DNA from: Rhodovarius crocodyli | GTDB lineage: Bacteria; Pseudomonadota; Alphaproteobacteria; Acetobacterales; Acetobacteraceae | Assembly: GCA_945901085.1 (NCBI GenBank) | Contig: CAMDJV010000013.1 | Location: 1-64,000, forward strand | DNA length: 64,000 bases | Direction of reading: 5' to 3' | Shown here: piece by piece, positions 27,044-36,522 of the stretch | Layout of the letters: every line of letters starts with the position of its first letter | Position numbering within the stretch: position 1 is the stretch's first letter | Notes under the pieces: model-generated | The model's input: only the letters and a program-made list of their open reading frames with translations | Told to the model about the DNA's origin: nothing | Databases searched by the model: none | Program-made: the position numbers and the translations under genes

Positions 27044-29656
27044 ATGACCAATCCTCAGACCACCGGCCCGCTGCCCCGCCAGGATGCGGCTCACCTGCCC
27101 GGCATGCTCGCCGGGATTCGTGTCATCGAGGTGGCGGATGAGACGGGCGAATATGTCGGCCTCACTTTGGCCGGGTTGGGTGCGGATGTGGTCAAGGTCG
27201 AGGCGCCGTCAGGCTCGCCCACGCGGCATATCGGGCCCTTCCTCAATGATGAGCCAGGGGACGAGCGCTCGCTGCATTTCTGGAACTACAATCGCGGCAA
27301 GCGCTCGGTGATGCTGGATTTGCAGACGCCGTCTGGCATCGCGGATTTCCGCAGGCTGCTCGCCTCGGCCGATATCCTGCTCGATGCCAGCAGCGGTGCC
27401 GTGGCGCGCGCCTTGGGTGTGGAGCCCGGTGCCATCGCCGGGCTCTTTCCCGGCCTGATCACCACCCGCATCACGCCTTTCGGCGATGTGGGGCCATGGA
27501 AGGACCACAAGGCGTCGGATCTGGTGCATCTCGCGCTTGGCGGCATCATGATGAATTGCGGCTATGACCCTGATCCGGCGCGGCATTACGATATGCCACC
27601 CATCGCGCCGCAGCTCTGGCACGCCTATCACATCGCCGGCGATCAGGCGGTGGTCGGCATCATCGCCGCCCTGACGCACCGCCTGCACACCAGCGAAGGC
27701 CAGGATATCAGCGTCGCCATCCATGACGCCGTGTCGAAGAACACCGAGCTTGATGTGATGTCCTGGGTGATGCGGCACGCGCCGCTCTATCGGCAGACCT
27801 GCCGCCACGCGATCGAGAACCCCACCCATGTGCCCTCCATTGGCCATACCAAGGATGGCCGCTGGTATATCGCCACCGGCGTCTCGGTGCGTGACCAGAC
27901 GAATCTCTTGCCCTTCCTAGCCAAATACGGGATGCAGGCTGATCTGGCCTTGCCGAGTGCGGAGGCGGATACCAAGGCGCGCAACGTCCCCGGCTCGGGC
28001 GCCAATGACGAGAGCAAGGCGCATGTTCTGGAAATCGTCCAGCGCTTCATCCGCGCCCATCGCTATGACAGCATGCCCTGGCGTGAGGCGCAGGATGCCG
28101 GGCTGCTCTGGGCGCCGCTGCGCAAGCCGCAGGAAAATGTGGCGGATGTGCATTGGCAAACCCGCGGCACCTTCGCCGAGGTAGAGCACCCCGAGCATGG
28201 CCGCAGCTTCCATTATCCGGTGAGCCGCTGGCTCTCGACCGGAACGAGTTGGCAGGCCGGCCGCCGTGCGCCCCTGTTGGGCGAGGATACAACCGCCGTG
28301 ATGGGTGCGCTGGAACCCCGCCCAAGGCTGACCCAACCGGCCAGGCCGCGCGCCGCCACACCCGCCCGGCTTTCCCCCCTGAACAAGCCGTTTCCATTGC
28401 AGGGCGTGCGGATCTTTGATTTCTCCTGGTTCCTCGCCTCGGCCGGGGGAACCCGCTTTGCCGCAGCGCTGGGCGCCGAGGTCATCAAGGTGGAGTGGAA
28501 GGACAATCCCGATACCCGCCTTGCCGCCATGTCGCCGGTGGGCGGGCGTGCGGCCCGCAGGGCGGCAACCGGCCCGCTCAAGGGCGTGACCGATGCCGAT
28601 ATGGGCGGGCAGTTCAACAACAAGAATTCCGGCAAGAGCGGTATGTCGCTCAATATCCGCCACCCCAAGGGGCTGGAGATCGCGCGGCGGCTGATCGCGC
28701 AATCCGATGTGGTGGCCGAGGGCTTCTCGCCTGGTGTGCTGCAACGCCTGGGCCTGGGCTATGATGTGCTGAAATCGCTGCGGCCGGACATTATTTACAT
28801 TCAGCAATCGGGCATGGGCGGCGTGGGCAGTTATGGGCGTTTCCGTACCATTGGCCCTGTTGCCGCGGCATTCGCCGGCACTTCCGAAATGTCGGGCATG
28901 CCCGAGCCGGCTATGCCGGCCGGTTGGGGCTATTCCTTCCTTGATTGGATTGGCGCCTATAGTTTTGCCACCGGTATTATGGGTGCGCTGTTCCATCGCG
29001 ACCGAACCGGGCAGGGGCAATGGATCGATTCCTCACAATGCGAGTCCGGGATTTTTCTCGGCGGCGTCCCTGTGCTCGACTGGTCTGCCAATGGACGCGT
29101 CTGGTCGCGTATCGGCAACCGTTCACCCTATAAGCCGGCCGCGCCGCATGGCGCATATCGTTGCGCCGGCACTGATCGCTGGATTGCCATCGCCGTCTTT
29201 AATGACGCCGAGTGGCAGGCGCTGGCCCGGGTGGCGCAGCGGCCAGGCTGGCTGAGCGACCCGCGCTTTGCCACCCTGCAAAGCCGCCTCCTGCACCACG
29301 ATGCCCTGGATGCGGCAGTGACCGAATGGACCCAGGGCCAGGATGCCTATGCCTGCATGGATGCCTTGCAGAAGGCGGGCGTTGCGGCCGGCGTCTGCCA
29401 AAATGCCGAAGACCGGGTTGAGCATGACCCACAACTCGCCGCGCTCAACTGGTTCACCGAAGTGACAGGCACGAAGATCGGCCAATGGCCTGTCACCGAA
29501 TTGCCGATGAAGCTCTCCGCCACCCCGCCCTATAGCGGCGGCATCATTGATCGTGGCGCGCCGGGCTATGGCGAGGATAATGCCCGCATCCTAGGCGAGA
29601 TGCTGGGCTATTCCGCCGCCGAGGTCGCCGCCCTGGCCGCTGAAGGCGTGATCTGA
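27044..29656 (+). CDS. Tandem family III CoA-transferase fusion (CaiB/BaiF type)
   Basis: At 870 residues this is about twice a normal CaiB/BaiF protein. Domain 1 (about 20-430) starts GIRVIEVADETGEYVGLTLAGLGADVVKVE; domain 2 (about 447-865) starts GVRIFDFSWFLASAGGTRFAAALGAEVIKVE. In domain 2 the catalytic Asp is D634 (SFLDWIGAY). The aligned position in domain 1 is Y195 (HAYHIAGDQ), so the first half probably lacks covalent catalysis and may be structural. The enzyme should move CoA between carboxylic acids, activating the substrate for cleavage by the thiolase-like complex. Substrate unknown. Confidence 0.9.
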   Translation: MTNPQTTGPLPRQDAAHLPGMLAGIRVIEVADETGEYVGLTLAGLGADVVKVEAPSGSPTRHIGPFLNDEPGDERSLHFWNYNRGKRSVMLDLQTPSGIADFRRLLASADILLDASSGAVARALGVEPGAIAGLFPGLITTRITPFGDVGPWKDHKASDLVHLALGGIMMNCGYDPDPARHYDMPPIAPQLWHAYHIAGDQAVVGIIAALTHRLHTSEGQDISVAIHDAVSKNTELDVMSWVMRHAPLYRQTCRHAIENPTHVPSIGHTKDGRWYIATGVSVRDQTNLLPFLAKYGMQADLALPSAEADTKARNVPGSGANDESKAHVLEIVQRFIRAHRYDSMPWREAQDAGLLWAPLRKPQENVADVHWQTRGTFAEVEHPEHGRSFHYPVSRWLSTGTSWQAGRRAPLLGEDTTAVMGALEPRPRLTQPARPRAATPARLSPLNKPFPLQGVRIFDFSWFLASAGGTRFAAALGAEVIKVEWKDNPDTRLAAMSPVGGRAARRAATGPLKGVTDADMGGQFNNKNSGKSGMSLNIRHPKGLEIARRLIAQSDVVAEGFSPGVLQRLGLGYDVLKSLRPDIIYIQQSGMGGVGSYGRFRTIGPVAAAFAGTSEMSGMPEPAMPAGWGYSFLDWIGAYSFATGIMGALFHRDRTGQGQWIDSSQCESGIFLGGVPVLDWSANGRVWSRIGNRSPYKPAAPHGAYRCAGTDRWIAIAVFNDAEWQALARVAQRPGWLSDPRFATLQSRLLHHDALDAAVTEWTQGQDAYACMDALQKAGVAAGVCQNAEDRVEHDPQLAALNWFTEVTGTKIGQWPVTELPMKLSATPPYSGGIIDRGAPGYGEDNARILGEMLGYSAAEVAALAAEGVI

Positions 29657-29657
29657 C

Positions 29658-30443
29658 ATGGCCGATGGCGCGCCCGGCCCGCAGGATGTGGTGTTCATCG
29701 GCGATATCCACCGCCAATGGCACCATATCATGCGCGGCCTGGCGCAATTGCCGCGGCTGCCGCATGCGGCCGTGCTGCTGGGCGATATCGAATGTGACCG
29801 CCCGCTGGATGAGGTGGCGGCACCGCTGCTCGATGCCGGCATTGCCGTGCACTGGATTTGCGGCAATCACGATTATGATGGCGGCCCCGAGATGTGGGCC
29901 AATCTGAGCGATCCGGCGCGCAACCCGCGCACCCATGCCGGCCGGCTGAATGGCTGCGTGCGCGAGATTGGCGGGCTGCGTATCGCTGGCCTGAGTGGCA
30001 CCTTTCGCCGCCGGGTGTGGGAGCCGCCGCTTCCGCGCCGCCTGCATTCGCGCGATGAACTGGCCGATGACGTGGCCACCCTGGGCGATGATTGGACCCA
30101 GGCGCAGCGCGATGCGATGGCCCATGCGCTCGCCGCCATGGCGATCTGGCCCGAGGATTACGATGCCCTGGCGGGGCTGCGTGCCGATGTGCTGGTGACG
30201 CATGAGGCGCCATCAAGCCACCCGCAGGGGGCCGCCATGCTGGATGATCTGGCCCGCATGATGGGCGCGCGCCTTGTCATCCATGGCCATCACCATGTCT
30301 GCTACCGCGCCCGCGCCGAGGATGGCCTGCATGTGCAGGGCGTGGGGGCCGGATGGGCCCTGGGCGTGGATGGCGCCCCCTGGTGGCCCGGTGAAGCAAA
30401 TCGCTGGCTTGGGGCATTGCCACGGCCCTGGCAGCAAGCCTGA
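29658..30443 (+). CDS. Calcineurin-like metallophosphoesterase
   Basis: The 261-residue protein has the complete dimetal motif set in order: FIGDIHRQ, LLGDIE, CGNHDYD, VTHEAP and IHGHHHV. It has no signal peptide, so it acts in the cytosol on a phosphate mono- or diester. The gene starts one base after the CoA-transferase stop and 17 bases before the SDR gene, so it belongs to the operon. A phosphatase is unexpected in a CoA-thioester pathway; it might remove a phosphorylated by-product or be a housekeeping passenger. The specific substrate is not visible. Confidence 0.85.
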   Translation: MADGAPGPQDVVFIGDIHRQWHHIMRGLAQLPRLPHAAVLLGDIECDRPLDEVAAPLLDAGIAVHWICGNHDYDGGPEMWANLSDPARNPRTHAGRLNGCVREIGGLRIAGLSGTFRRRVWEPPLPRRLHSRDELADDVATLGDDWTQAQRDAMAHALAAMAIWPEDYDALAGLRADVLVTHEAPSSHPQGAAMLDDLARMMGARLVIHGHHHVCYRARAEDGLHVQGVGAGWALGVDGAPWWPGEANRWLGALPRPWQQA

Positions 30444-30460
30444 GGAACGGGGAAACACAG

Positions 30461-31228
30461 ATGCGCATCACGGATTTACAGGGCAAGGCGGTTCTCGTCA
30501 CAGGGGCTTCCACGGGGATTGGCGCGGCGGTGGCGCGCGGCTTTGCGGCGCAGGGTGCGCGCGTGGCCATTCACTGCAATGCCAGCCGCGAGGCGGCCGA
30601 GGCGCTGGCCGCCGAGATCAAGGCAGCGGGCGGATCGGCCATTGTGCTGCAGGCCGATGTTCGCTCGGTCGAGGCTTGCACGACGCTGGTGCAGGATGCC
30701 CATGCCGCATTGGGCGGCCTGGATGTGCTGGTGAACAATGCCGGCGGCGTGGTGAAGCGCCACCCGCTGCGCGACATTGATGATGCGCTTTACGATGACA
30801 TCGTCAACCTCAATGCGCGCTCGGTCTTCGCCTGCTCGCGTGCCGCTATCCCGCTGATGGATGCTGCCGGTGGTGGCTGCATCATCTCCACCACCTCGCT
30901 CGCGGCACGCAATGGTGGCGGCAGCAAATCAACGCTTTATGCCGCCTCGAAGGCCTTTGTGTCGAACTTCACCCGCGGCCTGGCTAAGGAGGTGGCGCGG
31001 CATGGCATCAGGGTGAATGCCATAGCACCGGGCGTGATCGGCAAGCCCAATCAGGCCAAGACGCAGCCCGCGCATCAATTGGAGGCCTCGATCAAACTGA
31101 CGCCCATGCGGCGCATCGGCACGGTTGACGAATGTGTGGGCGCCTATCTCTTTCTGGCTTCCAGTGAGATGGCCGGCTTCATCACCGGGCAGATCATTGA
31201 GGTCAATGGCGGCCTGCAAATGCCCTGA
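30461..31228 (+). CDS. Short-chain dehydrogenase/reductase (classical SDR)
   Basis: This 255-residue classical SDR has the cofactor loop VTGASTGIGAAVA, the NNAG motif, the catalytic serine in CIISTTSLAA and YAASK carrying the Tyr/Lys pair, followed by GIRVNAIAPGVIG. The ARVAIHCNAS segment after beta-2 lacks an acidic residue at the strand end, which suggests NADP(H). Within this operon it would oxidise a hydroxy-acid or reduce a keto intermediate. GGAACGGGGAAA upstream is a modest ribosome binding site. The next gene is 75 bases away, the widest gap within the downstream half. Confidence 0.92.
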   Translation: MRITDLQGKAVLVTGASTGIGAAVARGFAAQGARVAIHCNASREAAEALAAEIKAAGGSAIVLQADVRSVEACTTLVQDAHAALGGLDVLVNNAGGVVKRHPLRDIDDALYDDIVNLNARSVFACSRAAIPLMDAAGGGCIISTTSLAARNGGGSKSTLYAASKAFVSNFTRGLAKEVARHGIRVNAIAPGVIGKPNQAKTQPAHQLEASIKLTPMRRIGTVDECVGAYLFLASSEMAGFITGQIIEVNGGLQMP

Positions 31229-31303
31229 TGGCATGCCAGCGGATATCGCCTGCCTGCGCATCGCCATAGGTGATGCGCCCATCATCATCACGAGGACACG
31301 GCC

Positions 31304-32281
31304 ATGAACCACAATCATCAACCGCTTTTCCGGCGCGCCATTCTTGGTGCCACGGGCCTGCTGCTGGCCAGCCCTGCACTGGCGCAGCGTGAATTCCCCT
31401 CCCGGCCCATTCGCCTCATTGTCCCATGGCTTGCGAGTGCCGCAGCCGATATCCAATTGCGCTCGCTGGCGCAGATCGCCACGCGCCATCTGGGCCAGCC
31501 TATCATCATCGAGAACCGAGCCGGCGCCAGCGGCATCCTCGGCGCGCAGCTTCTGGCCAGTGAGGCGCAGGGCGATGGCTATTTGCTGACGCAACTGCAC
31601 AATTCGGCCCTGCGCGTACCCTTCATGATGCAGCGTCCGCCCTATGATGCGCTGCGCGATTTCAGCTTTGTCATCCGCCTCGTGGGCTATTCGTATGGTG
31701 TGGTGGTGCGCCCCGATTCACCTTGGCAGAGCTGGGCGCAATTCGTCGCTCACGTGAAGGCCAATCCCGGCAAGGTGAGCTTTGGCACGGCCGGCGTGGG
31801 CACCACCCAGCATGTTGCCATGGAGCAGGCGGCGCGCAGTGCGGGGCTGGATTGGGTGCATATTCCCTTCCGCGGCGGCGGCGATGATGTGCAGGCGCTG
31901 CTGGGCGGCAATCTCGATGCGGTGGCCTCCTCCAGCCTCTGGGCCGAGATGGTGCAAAATGGCCAATTGCGGCTGCTGGTCTCCTTCGGTGAGCAGCGCA
32001 TTGCCCGCTTCCCCACCGTGCCCACCTTGCGCGAGTCCGGCATCGATGTAGCGCATACCTCGCCCTATGGGCTGGTGGCGCCCAAGGGCATGGACCCCGG
32101 CATCACCCGCATCCTGCATGATGCGCTGCATCGCGCGTTGCATGACCCGCAGCATCTGGCGCTGCTGGAGCGGATGGATATGCCACTGGCCTATCTCAAC
32201 AGTGCGGATTACGCCGCCAGCCTGCCGGCCACGCTGGAGGAGCAGCGCCTGGTCGTGCGTGATCTTGGGTTGAGGATGTGA
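31304..32281 (+). CDS. Bug/TctC-family solute-binding protein of the catabolic operon
   Basis: The 325-residue protein has a signal peptide (FRRAILGATGLLLASPALAQ) and the Bug pattern FPSRPIRLIVPW, ENRAGASGILGAQLLASEA, FGTAGVGTTQHVAMEQ and a C-terminal YGLVAPKGMDP. It binds a small carboxylate in the periplasm. As with the Bug protein at 17772, no TctAB permease is present, so it would need a permease elsewhere or act as a sensor. Its place between the SDR and the lactonase suggests that its ligand is a pathway acid. Confidence 0.88.
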   Translation: MNHNHQPLFRRAILGATGLLLASPALAQREFPSRPIRLIVPWLASAAADIQLRSLAQIATRHLGQPIIIENRAGASGILGAQLLASEAQGDGYLLTQLHNSALRVPFMMQRPPYDALRDFSFVIRLVGYSYGVVVRPDSPWQSWAQFVAHVKANPGKVSFGTAGVGTTQHVAMEQAARSAGLDWVHIPFRGGGDDVQALLGGNLDAVASSSLWAEMVQNGQLRLLVSFGEQRIARFPTVPTLRESGIDVAHTSPYGLVAPKGMDPGITRILHDALHRALHDPQHLALLERMDMPLAYLNSADYAASLPATLEEQRLVVRDLGLRM

Positions 32282-32285
32282 GGTT

Positions 32286-33203
32286 ATGAGCAACGATATC
32301 AGGACACTTGCCGCAGGCCTGGGCTTTCCTGAGGGCCCAGTGGCCATGCGCGATGGCTCTGTCATCTTTGTTGAGCTGAATGGTGGGCGGGTGTCCCGGG
32401 TGGATGCCGCTGGCGGCTATAGCGTGCTCGGCCCGGCCGGGGGCGGCCCCAATGGCCTCGCCATGGGGCCCGATGGCTTGCTCTACCTCTGCAACAATGG
32501 CGGCAGCCATTATGAGCCCGGCCATTTCGCCGGCCAGGGCCCCTCGAAGGACTATAATGGCGGATCGATCGAGCGGGTGGACCCTGTGACCGGCGCCCGC
32601 ACGGTGATCTATCGTGATTGTGACGGCAACAAGCTGGCCGCGCCGAATGATATCGTCTTCGACCGCCACGGTGGCTTTTACTTCACCGATTTGGGCAAAC
32701 GGCGCAAGCGCGATAGGGATCATGGCGGGCTGTATTATGCGCAGCCGGATGGCTCATCGATCAAAGAACTGGCCTACCCTATGCTCTCGCCCAATGGTGT
32801 TGGCCTGTCCCCCGATGAGCAGACACTCTATGTGGCCGATACCGAGACCGCACGGCTCTGGGCGTTTGATCTCGTGGCACCGGGCGTAATCCGCAAGGCC
32901 GGTTTTCCCTCACCGCATGGCGGGCGGAGCCTGGCCACTATGGGCGAGCTTTGCCGCTTCGATAGCCTGGCCGTGGAGGCTTCGGGCAATATTGCCGTCA
33001 CAACGATGCTGACCGGTGCGATTACGGTCTTCGCCCCCGATGGGCGGGTGGTGCGATCGGTGGCCATGCCGGACACGCACCCGACCAATATCTGCTTTGG
33101 CGGGCCGGATATGCAAACGGCCTATATCACCCTCTCCCGCAAGGGCGAACTGGTGGCAATGCCGTGGCCGGAACCGGGGCTGCGCCTCAATTTTCAGGAT
33201 TAA
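32286..33203 (+). CDS. SMP-30/gluconolactonase-family lactone hydrolase
   Basis: The 305-residue six-bladed beta-propeller carries the metal ligands of the SMP-30/gluconolactonase family: Glu in GFPEGPV (near residue 16), Asn in APNDIVFD, and Asp in LYVADTETARLW. It opens lactone rings. It is the last gene of the operon, 4 bases after the Bug gene, and is followed by a hairpin. A lactone substrate or a lactonised intermediate is therefore likely in this pathway; sugar lactones, muconolactone-like compounds and other rings are all possible. Confidence 0.88.
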   Translation: MSNDIRTLAAGLGFPEGPVAMRDGSVIFVELNGGRVSRVDAAGGYSVLGPAGGGPNGLAMGPDGLLYLCNNGGSHYEPGHFAGQGPSKDYNGGSIERVDPVTGARTVIYRDCDGNKLAAPNDIVFDRHGGFYFTDLGKRRKRDRDHGGLYYAQPDGSSIKELAYPMLSPNGVGLSPDEQTLYVADTETARLWAFDLVAPGVIRKAGFPSPHGGRSLATMGELCRFDSLAVEASGNIAVTTMLTGAITVFAPDGRVVRSVAMPDTHPTNICFGGPDMQTAYITLSRKGELVAMPWPEPGLRLNFQD

Positions 33204-33206
33204 TGG

Positions 33207-33233
33207 CGGGCGGGGAGAATTCCCCCACGCCCG
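33207..33233. terminator. Hairpin between convergent lactonase and pgk genes
   Basis: CGGGCG pairs with CGCCCG and an inner GGGG pairs with CCCC around AGAATT, with a small bulge. It sits a few bases past the lactonase stop and before the pgk stop, so it may serve both genes. No clear U tract follows. Confidence 0.45.
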
Positions 33234-33247
33234 GCAGCCTGGCCTAA

Positions 33248-34438
33248 CTATACCGCCAGCGCAGCCACGCCGGGCAATTCCTTGCCCTCCAGCCATTCCA
33301 GGAAGGCGCCGCCGGCGGCGGAGACATAGGTCATCCGCTCGGCCACGCCGGCATGTTTGAGGGCAGAGACGGTATCGCCGCCGCCGCCAATGCTGGCCAG
33401 CTTCCCGGCCTCAGTCAGCCGCGCCACCTCTTGCGCCACCGCCACGGTGGCTGCGTCAAATGGCGCGATCTCGAAGGCACCGAAGGGCCCGTTCCACACC
33501 AGGGTGCGGCATTCCGTCAGCCTGGCCTTCACCGCCGCCACCGTGGCGGGGCCGACATCCAACGCCATCATGTCAGCAGGCGTGCCATCGGCGGGCACCA
33601 CGCGGTTCTCAGCATGCGCCTTGAATTCCGCGGCGGCCACAAGGTCCATCGGCAGCAGGATGGTGCAACCGCGCGCTGCCGCGCCGGCCATGATCTGCCG
33701 CGCGGTGTCGTGCATATCGGCCTCCTGCAGGCTCTTGCCCAGATTCATCCCCTGGGCGGCCAAAAACGTATTGGCCATGGCGCCGCCAATGACCAGCACA
33801 TCCACCTTGGATGAAAGATTGCCCAGCAAATCCAGTTTGGTGGAGACCTTGGCGCCGCCGACGATGGCCATTACCGGCCGCGCGGGGTTGAGCAATGCGC
33901 GGTCGAGCGCCTCCAACTCGGCTTGCATGAGCCGGCCGGCATAGCTGGGCAGCAGCCGGGCCACGCCCTCGGTGCTGGCATGCGCACGGTGTGCGGCGGA
34001 GAAGGCGTCATTCACAAAGGCATCAGCCAGCCTTGCCAAGGCCGCCGACATCGCCGGGTCGTTCTTTTCCTCGCCCTTGTGGAAGCGGGTATTCTCCAGC
34101 AGCAGCACATCGCCATCTGCCATGGCGGCGGTGGCGGCCTCGGCTTCGGGGCCGATGCAATCATCAGCGAAACCCACCGCGTGACCGAGCGTCTCGGCCA
34201 GGGCCACGGCCATGGGCTTGAGGCTCATCTCGGGCACGCGCACGCCCTTTGGCCGGTCGAAATGGCTGCACACGACCACGCGGGCGCCCTTTTGCGACAA
34301 TTCTCGAATGGTGGGTGCGAGGCGCTCGATGCGGGTCATGTCGGTGATGCGGCCATCGCGCACCGGCAGGTTCAGGTCTGCGCGAAGCAGCACGCGCAGC
34401 CCCTGGGCATTGAGGTCATCAAGGGTGCGAAAGGGCAT
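33248..34438 (-). CDS. pgk: Phosphoglycerate kinase
   Basis: The 396-residue glycolytic/Calvin enzyme begins with the 3-phosphoglycerate site LRADLNLPV and [12 protein letters not shown]. It contains [16 protein letters not shown] and [14 protein letters not shown], then the nucleotide-binding [23 protein letters not shown] and [12 protein letters not shown]. It transfers phosphate from 1,3-bisphosphoglycerate to ADP. It stands alone on the minus strand, downstream of the TRAP operon, and is separated from it by a terminator hairpin. It is not clustered with gap and tkt. Confidence 0.97.
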   Translation of the reverse strand: MPFRTLDDLNAQGLRVLLRADLNLPVRDGRITDMTRIERLAPTIRELSQKGARVVVCSHFDRPKGVRVPEMSLKPMAVALAETLGHAVGFADDCIGPEAEAATAAMADGDVLLLENTRFHKGEEKNDPAMSAALARLADAFVNDAFSAAHRAHASTEGVARLLPSYAGRLMQAELEALDRALLNPARPVMAIVGGAKVSTKLDLLGNLSSKVDVLVIGGAMANTFLAAQGMNLGKSLQEADMHDTARQIMAGAAARGCTILLPMDLVAAAEFKAHAENRVVPADGTPADMMALDVGPATVAAVKARLTECRTLVWNGPFGAFEIAPFDAATVAVAQEVARLTEAGKLASIGGGGDTVSALKHAGVAERMTYVSAAGGAFLEWLEGKELPGVAALAV

Positions 34439-34535
34439 GGATGCTGGCTATCCTGCTACGGGCTCGAAGGACGAGACTTGGGAGAGATGATACCGCCGCT
34501 GGTAGCACTGGCGGCGGAGGGCTTCCAGACAGCCT

Positions 34536-34559
34536 GGGGGTGGGGCCACACCCACCCCC
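34536..34559 (-). terminator. Terminator hairpin after the TRAP operon
   Basis: GGGGGTGGG pairs with CCCACCCCC around GCCACA, nine bases past the TRAP large-permease stop on the minus strand. There is no U tract, so the function is inferred from position and stem strength. Confidence 0.5.
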
Positions 34560-34567
34560 TCAGCAGC

Positions 34568-35977
34568 TTAGCGGAAGGTGGGCACCGTATCGTCTTCCGG
34601 CAGGTCGGGCAGGGGGACGTCAATACGCACCGTGCTTGGGTCCACGCCGGTTCCGGAATCCAGCCAATAGGTCACGCTCTCGGGCCATAGGATGACGATG
34701 CCAACAAGGATGATCTGCAGCGCCAGCCAGGGAATGGCGCCGAGATAGATGTCCTTGGTTAGTACCTCCTTCGGCGCGATGCCGCGGAGGTAAAACAGCG
34801 CGAAGCCGAAGGGCGGGTGCATGAAGCTGGTCTGCAGGTTGATGCAGAGCAGCACGCCGAACCACACCAGATTAATATCCAGTTTTGCCGCAACAGGTGC
34901 CAGCAGCGGCACCACGATGAAGGCGATCTCAAAGAAATCGAGGAAGAAGGCCAGGAAGAACACAAAGATATTGACGAAGACGAGAAAGCCGGTCTGCCCG
35001 CCGGGCAAATGGCTCAGCAGGTGCTCGATCCAATGCGTGCCGTCCACGCCCTGAAACACCAGCGAAAACACCGTGGCGCCGATCAGGATGAAGATGACCA
35101 TTGAGGTGATGCGCATGGTATTGCCCATGGCCTCACGCAGCAGCTTCCAGCTGTAAGTGCCCTGCGCCATGGCCAGGCCCACAGAGCCCACCGCGCCCAT
35201 GGCGCCGGCCTCGGTCGGCGTGGCCAGGCCCAGGAAGATGGTGCCCAACACAAGAAAGATCAGCACGATGGAGGGCACCATGCCCTTCAGCACCCGCCAG
35301 TAAAGCGGCCAGCCGCGCGGCGAGAGCGCCTCGGGCGGCAGGGGCGGCACCTTATGGGGGGCGAAGATCGACACACCCAGGATGAAGAGCATGAACAGCA
35401 CGATCTGCAGGATCGAGGGCCCAATCGCGCCGGCATACATATCGCCCACGCTCTTGCCGAGCTGGTCGCCCAGCACGATCAGCACCAGCGAGGGCGGAAT
35501 GAGTTGGGTGATGGTGCCGGACGCTGCGATCACGCCCGTCGCGATCCGCATATCATAGCCATAGCGCATCATGATCGGCAGCGAGATCATGCCCATGGCG
35601 ATGACCGAGGCGGCGACCGTGCCGGTGATGGCACCCAGCACTGCGCCGACTAGAATCACCGCATAGGCCAGCCCGCCCGGAATCTTGCCGAAGAGCTGGC
35701 CGGTGCCTTCCAGCAGATCCTCGGCCAGGCCGCAGCGCTCCAGAACCGCGCCCATGAGGGTGAAGAACGGGATGGCCAGCAGCAGGTCGTTCGAGAGAAT
35801 GCCAAACACCCGCAGCGGCAGATTGCCCAGAAAGGCCTGGTTGAAGAATCCCAGCTCGATCGACAGGAATCCGAAGAACAGCCCCACAGCTGAGAGGCTG
35901 AACGCCGCCGGGAATCCGGCCAGCAGAAATAGCACCAGCCCGCCGAACATCAGCGGCGGCATCATGTCGAGGCTCAT
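34568..35977 (-). CDS. dctM: TRAP transporter large permease (DctM-like)
   Basis: This 469-residue protein has about twelve membrane helices. Typical DctM segments include AIPFFTLMGAVLERCGLAEDLL, GAVLGAITGTVAASVIAMG, SGTITQLIPPSLVLIVLG and LATPTEAGAMGA. It is the Na+-coupled translocating subunit. The start at 35977 overlaps the small-permease stop (ATGA), which fixes the choice over a longer open frame. It ends with an unusual acidic tail (DLPEDDTVPTFR). Confidence 0.95.
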   Translation of the reverse strand: MSLDMMPPLMFGGLVLFLLAGFPAAFSLSAVGLFFGFLSIELGFFNQAFLGNLPLRVFGILSNDLLLAIPFFTLMGAVLERCGLAEDLLEGTGQLFGKIPGGLAYAVILVGAVLGAITGTVAASVIAMGMISLPIMMRYGYDMRIATGVIAASGTITQLIPPSLVLIVLGDQLGKSVGDMYAGAIGPSILQIVLFMLFILGVSIFAPHKVPPLPPEALSPRGWPLYWRVLKGMVPSIVLIFLVLGTIFLGLATPTEAGAMGAVGSVGLAMAQGTYSWKLLREAMGNTMRITSMVIFILIGATVFSLVFQGVDGTHWIEHLLSHLPGGQTGFLVFVNIFVFFLAFFLDFFEIAFIVVPLLAPVAAKLDINLVWFGVLLCINLQTSFMHPPFGFALFYLRGIAPKEVLTKDIYLGAIPWLALQIILVGIVILWPESVTYWLDSGTGVDPSTVRIDVPLPDLPEDDTVPTFR

Positions 35978-36522
35978 TGTTCGGGCTTCTTGTATTCGAG
36001 GAAGGCATTGCCCTTGACCGGCACGCCGCGCAGCACGGCGATGCGCTTGATCAATTCCGACAGGCCCTGAAGAACCAGCAGGAGGAAACCCAGCGGCAGG
36101 ATCAGCTTCACCGGCCAGCGCAGTATGCCACCGGCATTGGGGCTGCCCTCCTGGCGCATGAAGCTGTCCCAGAAGAACGGCCAGGTCATATATAACAACA
36201 GACACATGGCCGGCAGTACAAAGAAAATAAAGCCAAAAATATCAATATAGAGCCGGGTGCGATGGCCAACCCAGCCATAGACCAGATCGACCCGCACATG
36301 TTCATTGCGCAGCAAGGTGTAGCTGGCACCCAGCATCACCATGCCGGCAAAGAGATACCATTGCAGCTCCAGCCAAGCATTGGAGGAGACCGAAATGCCA
36401 TAGCGGATGAAGGCATTTCCGGCCGAGACCGTGCAGGCCGCCAGCACCATCCAATCTGCCAGACGGCCAAAACGGGTGGAGACCCAATCGACCGCGGCGC
36501 TGAAGCTGAGCAGGGGCTGCAT
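35974..36522 (-). CDS. dctQ: TRAP transporter small permease (DctQ-like)
   Basis: The 182-residue protein has four membrane helices with the DctQ pattern WLELQWYLFAGMVMLGASYTL followed by NEHVRVDLVYGWVGHR. It complements the large permease and helps to dock the binding protein. Its start shares a base with the binding-protein stop (TGATG), and its stop overlaps the large-permease start, so the three genes are tightly coupled. It ends in a short charged cytoplasmic tail. Confidence 0.93.
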   Translation of the reverse strand: MQPLLSFSAAVDWVSTRFGRLADWMVLAACTVSAGNAFIRYGISVSSNAWLELQWYLFAGMVMLGASYTLLRNEHVRVDLVYGWVGHRTRLYIDIFGFIFFVLPAMCLLLYMTWPFFWDSFMRQEGSPNAGGILRWPVKLILPLGFLLLVLQGLSELIKRIAVLRGVPVKGNAFLEYKKPEQ

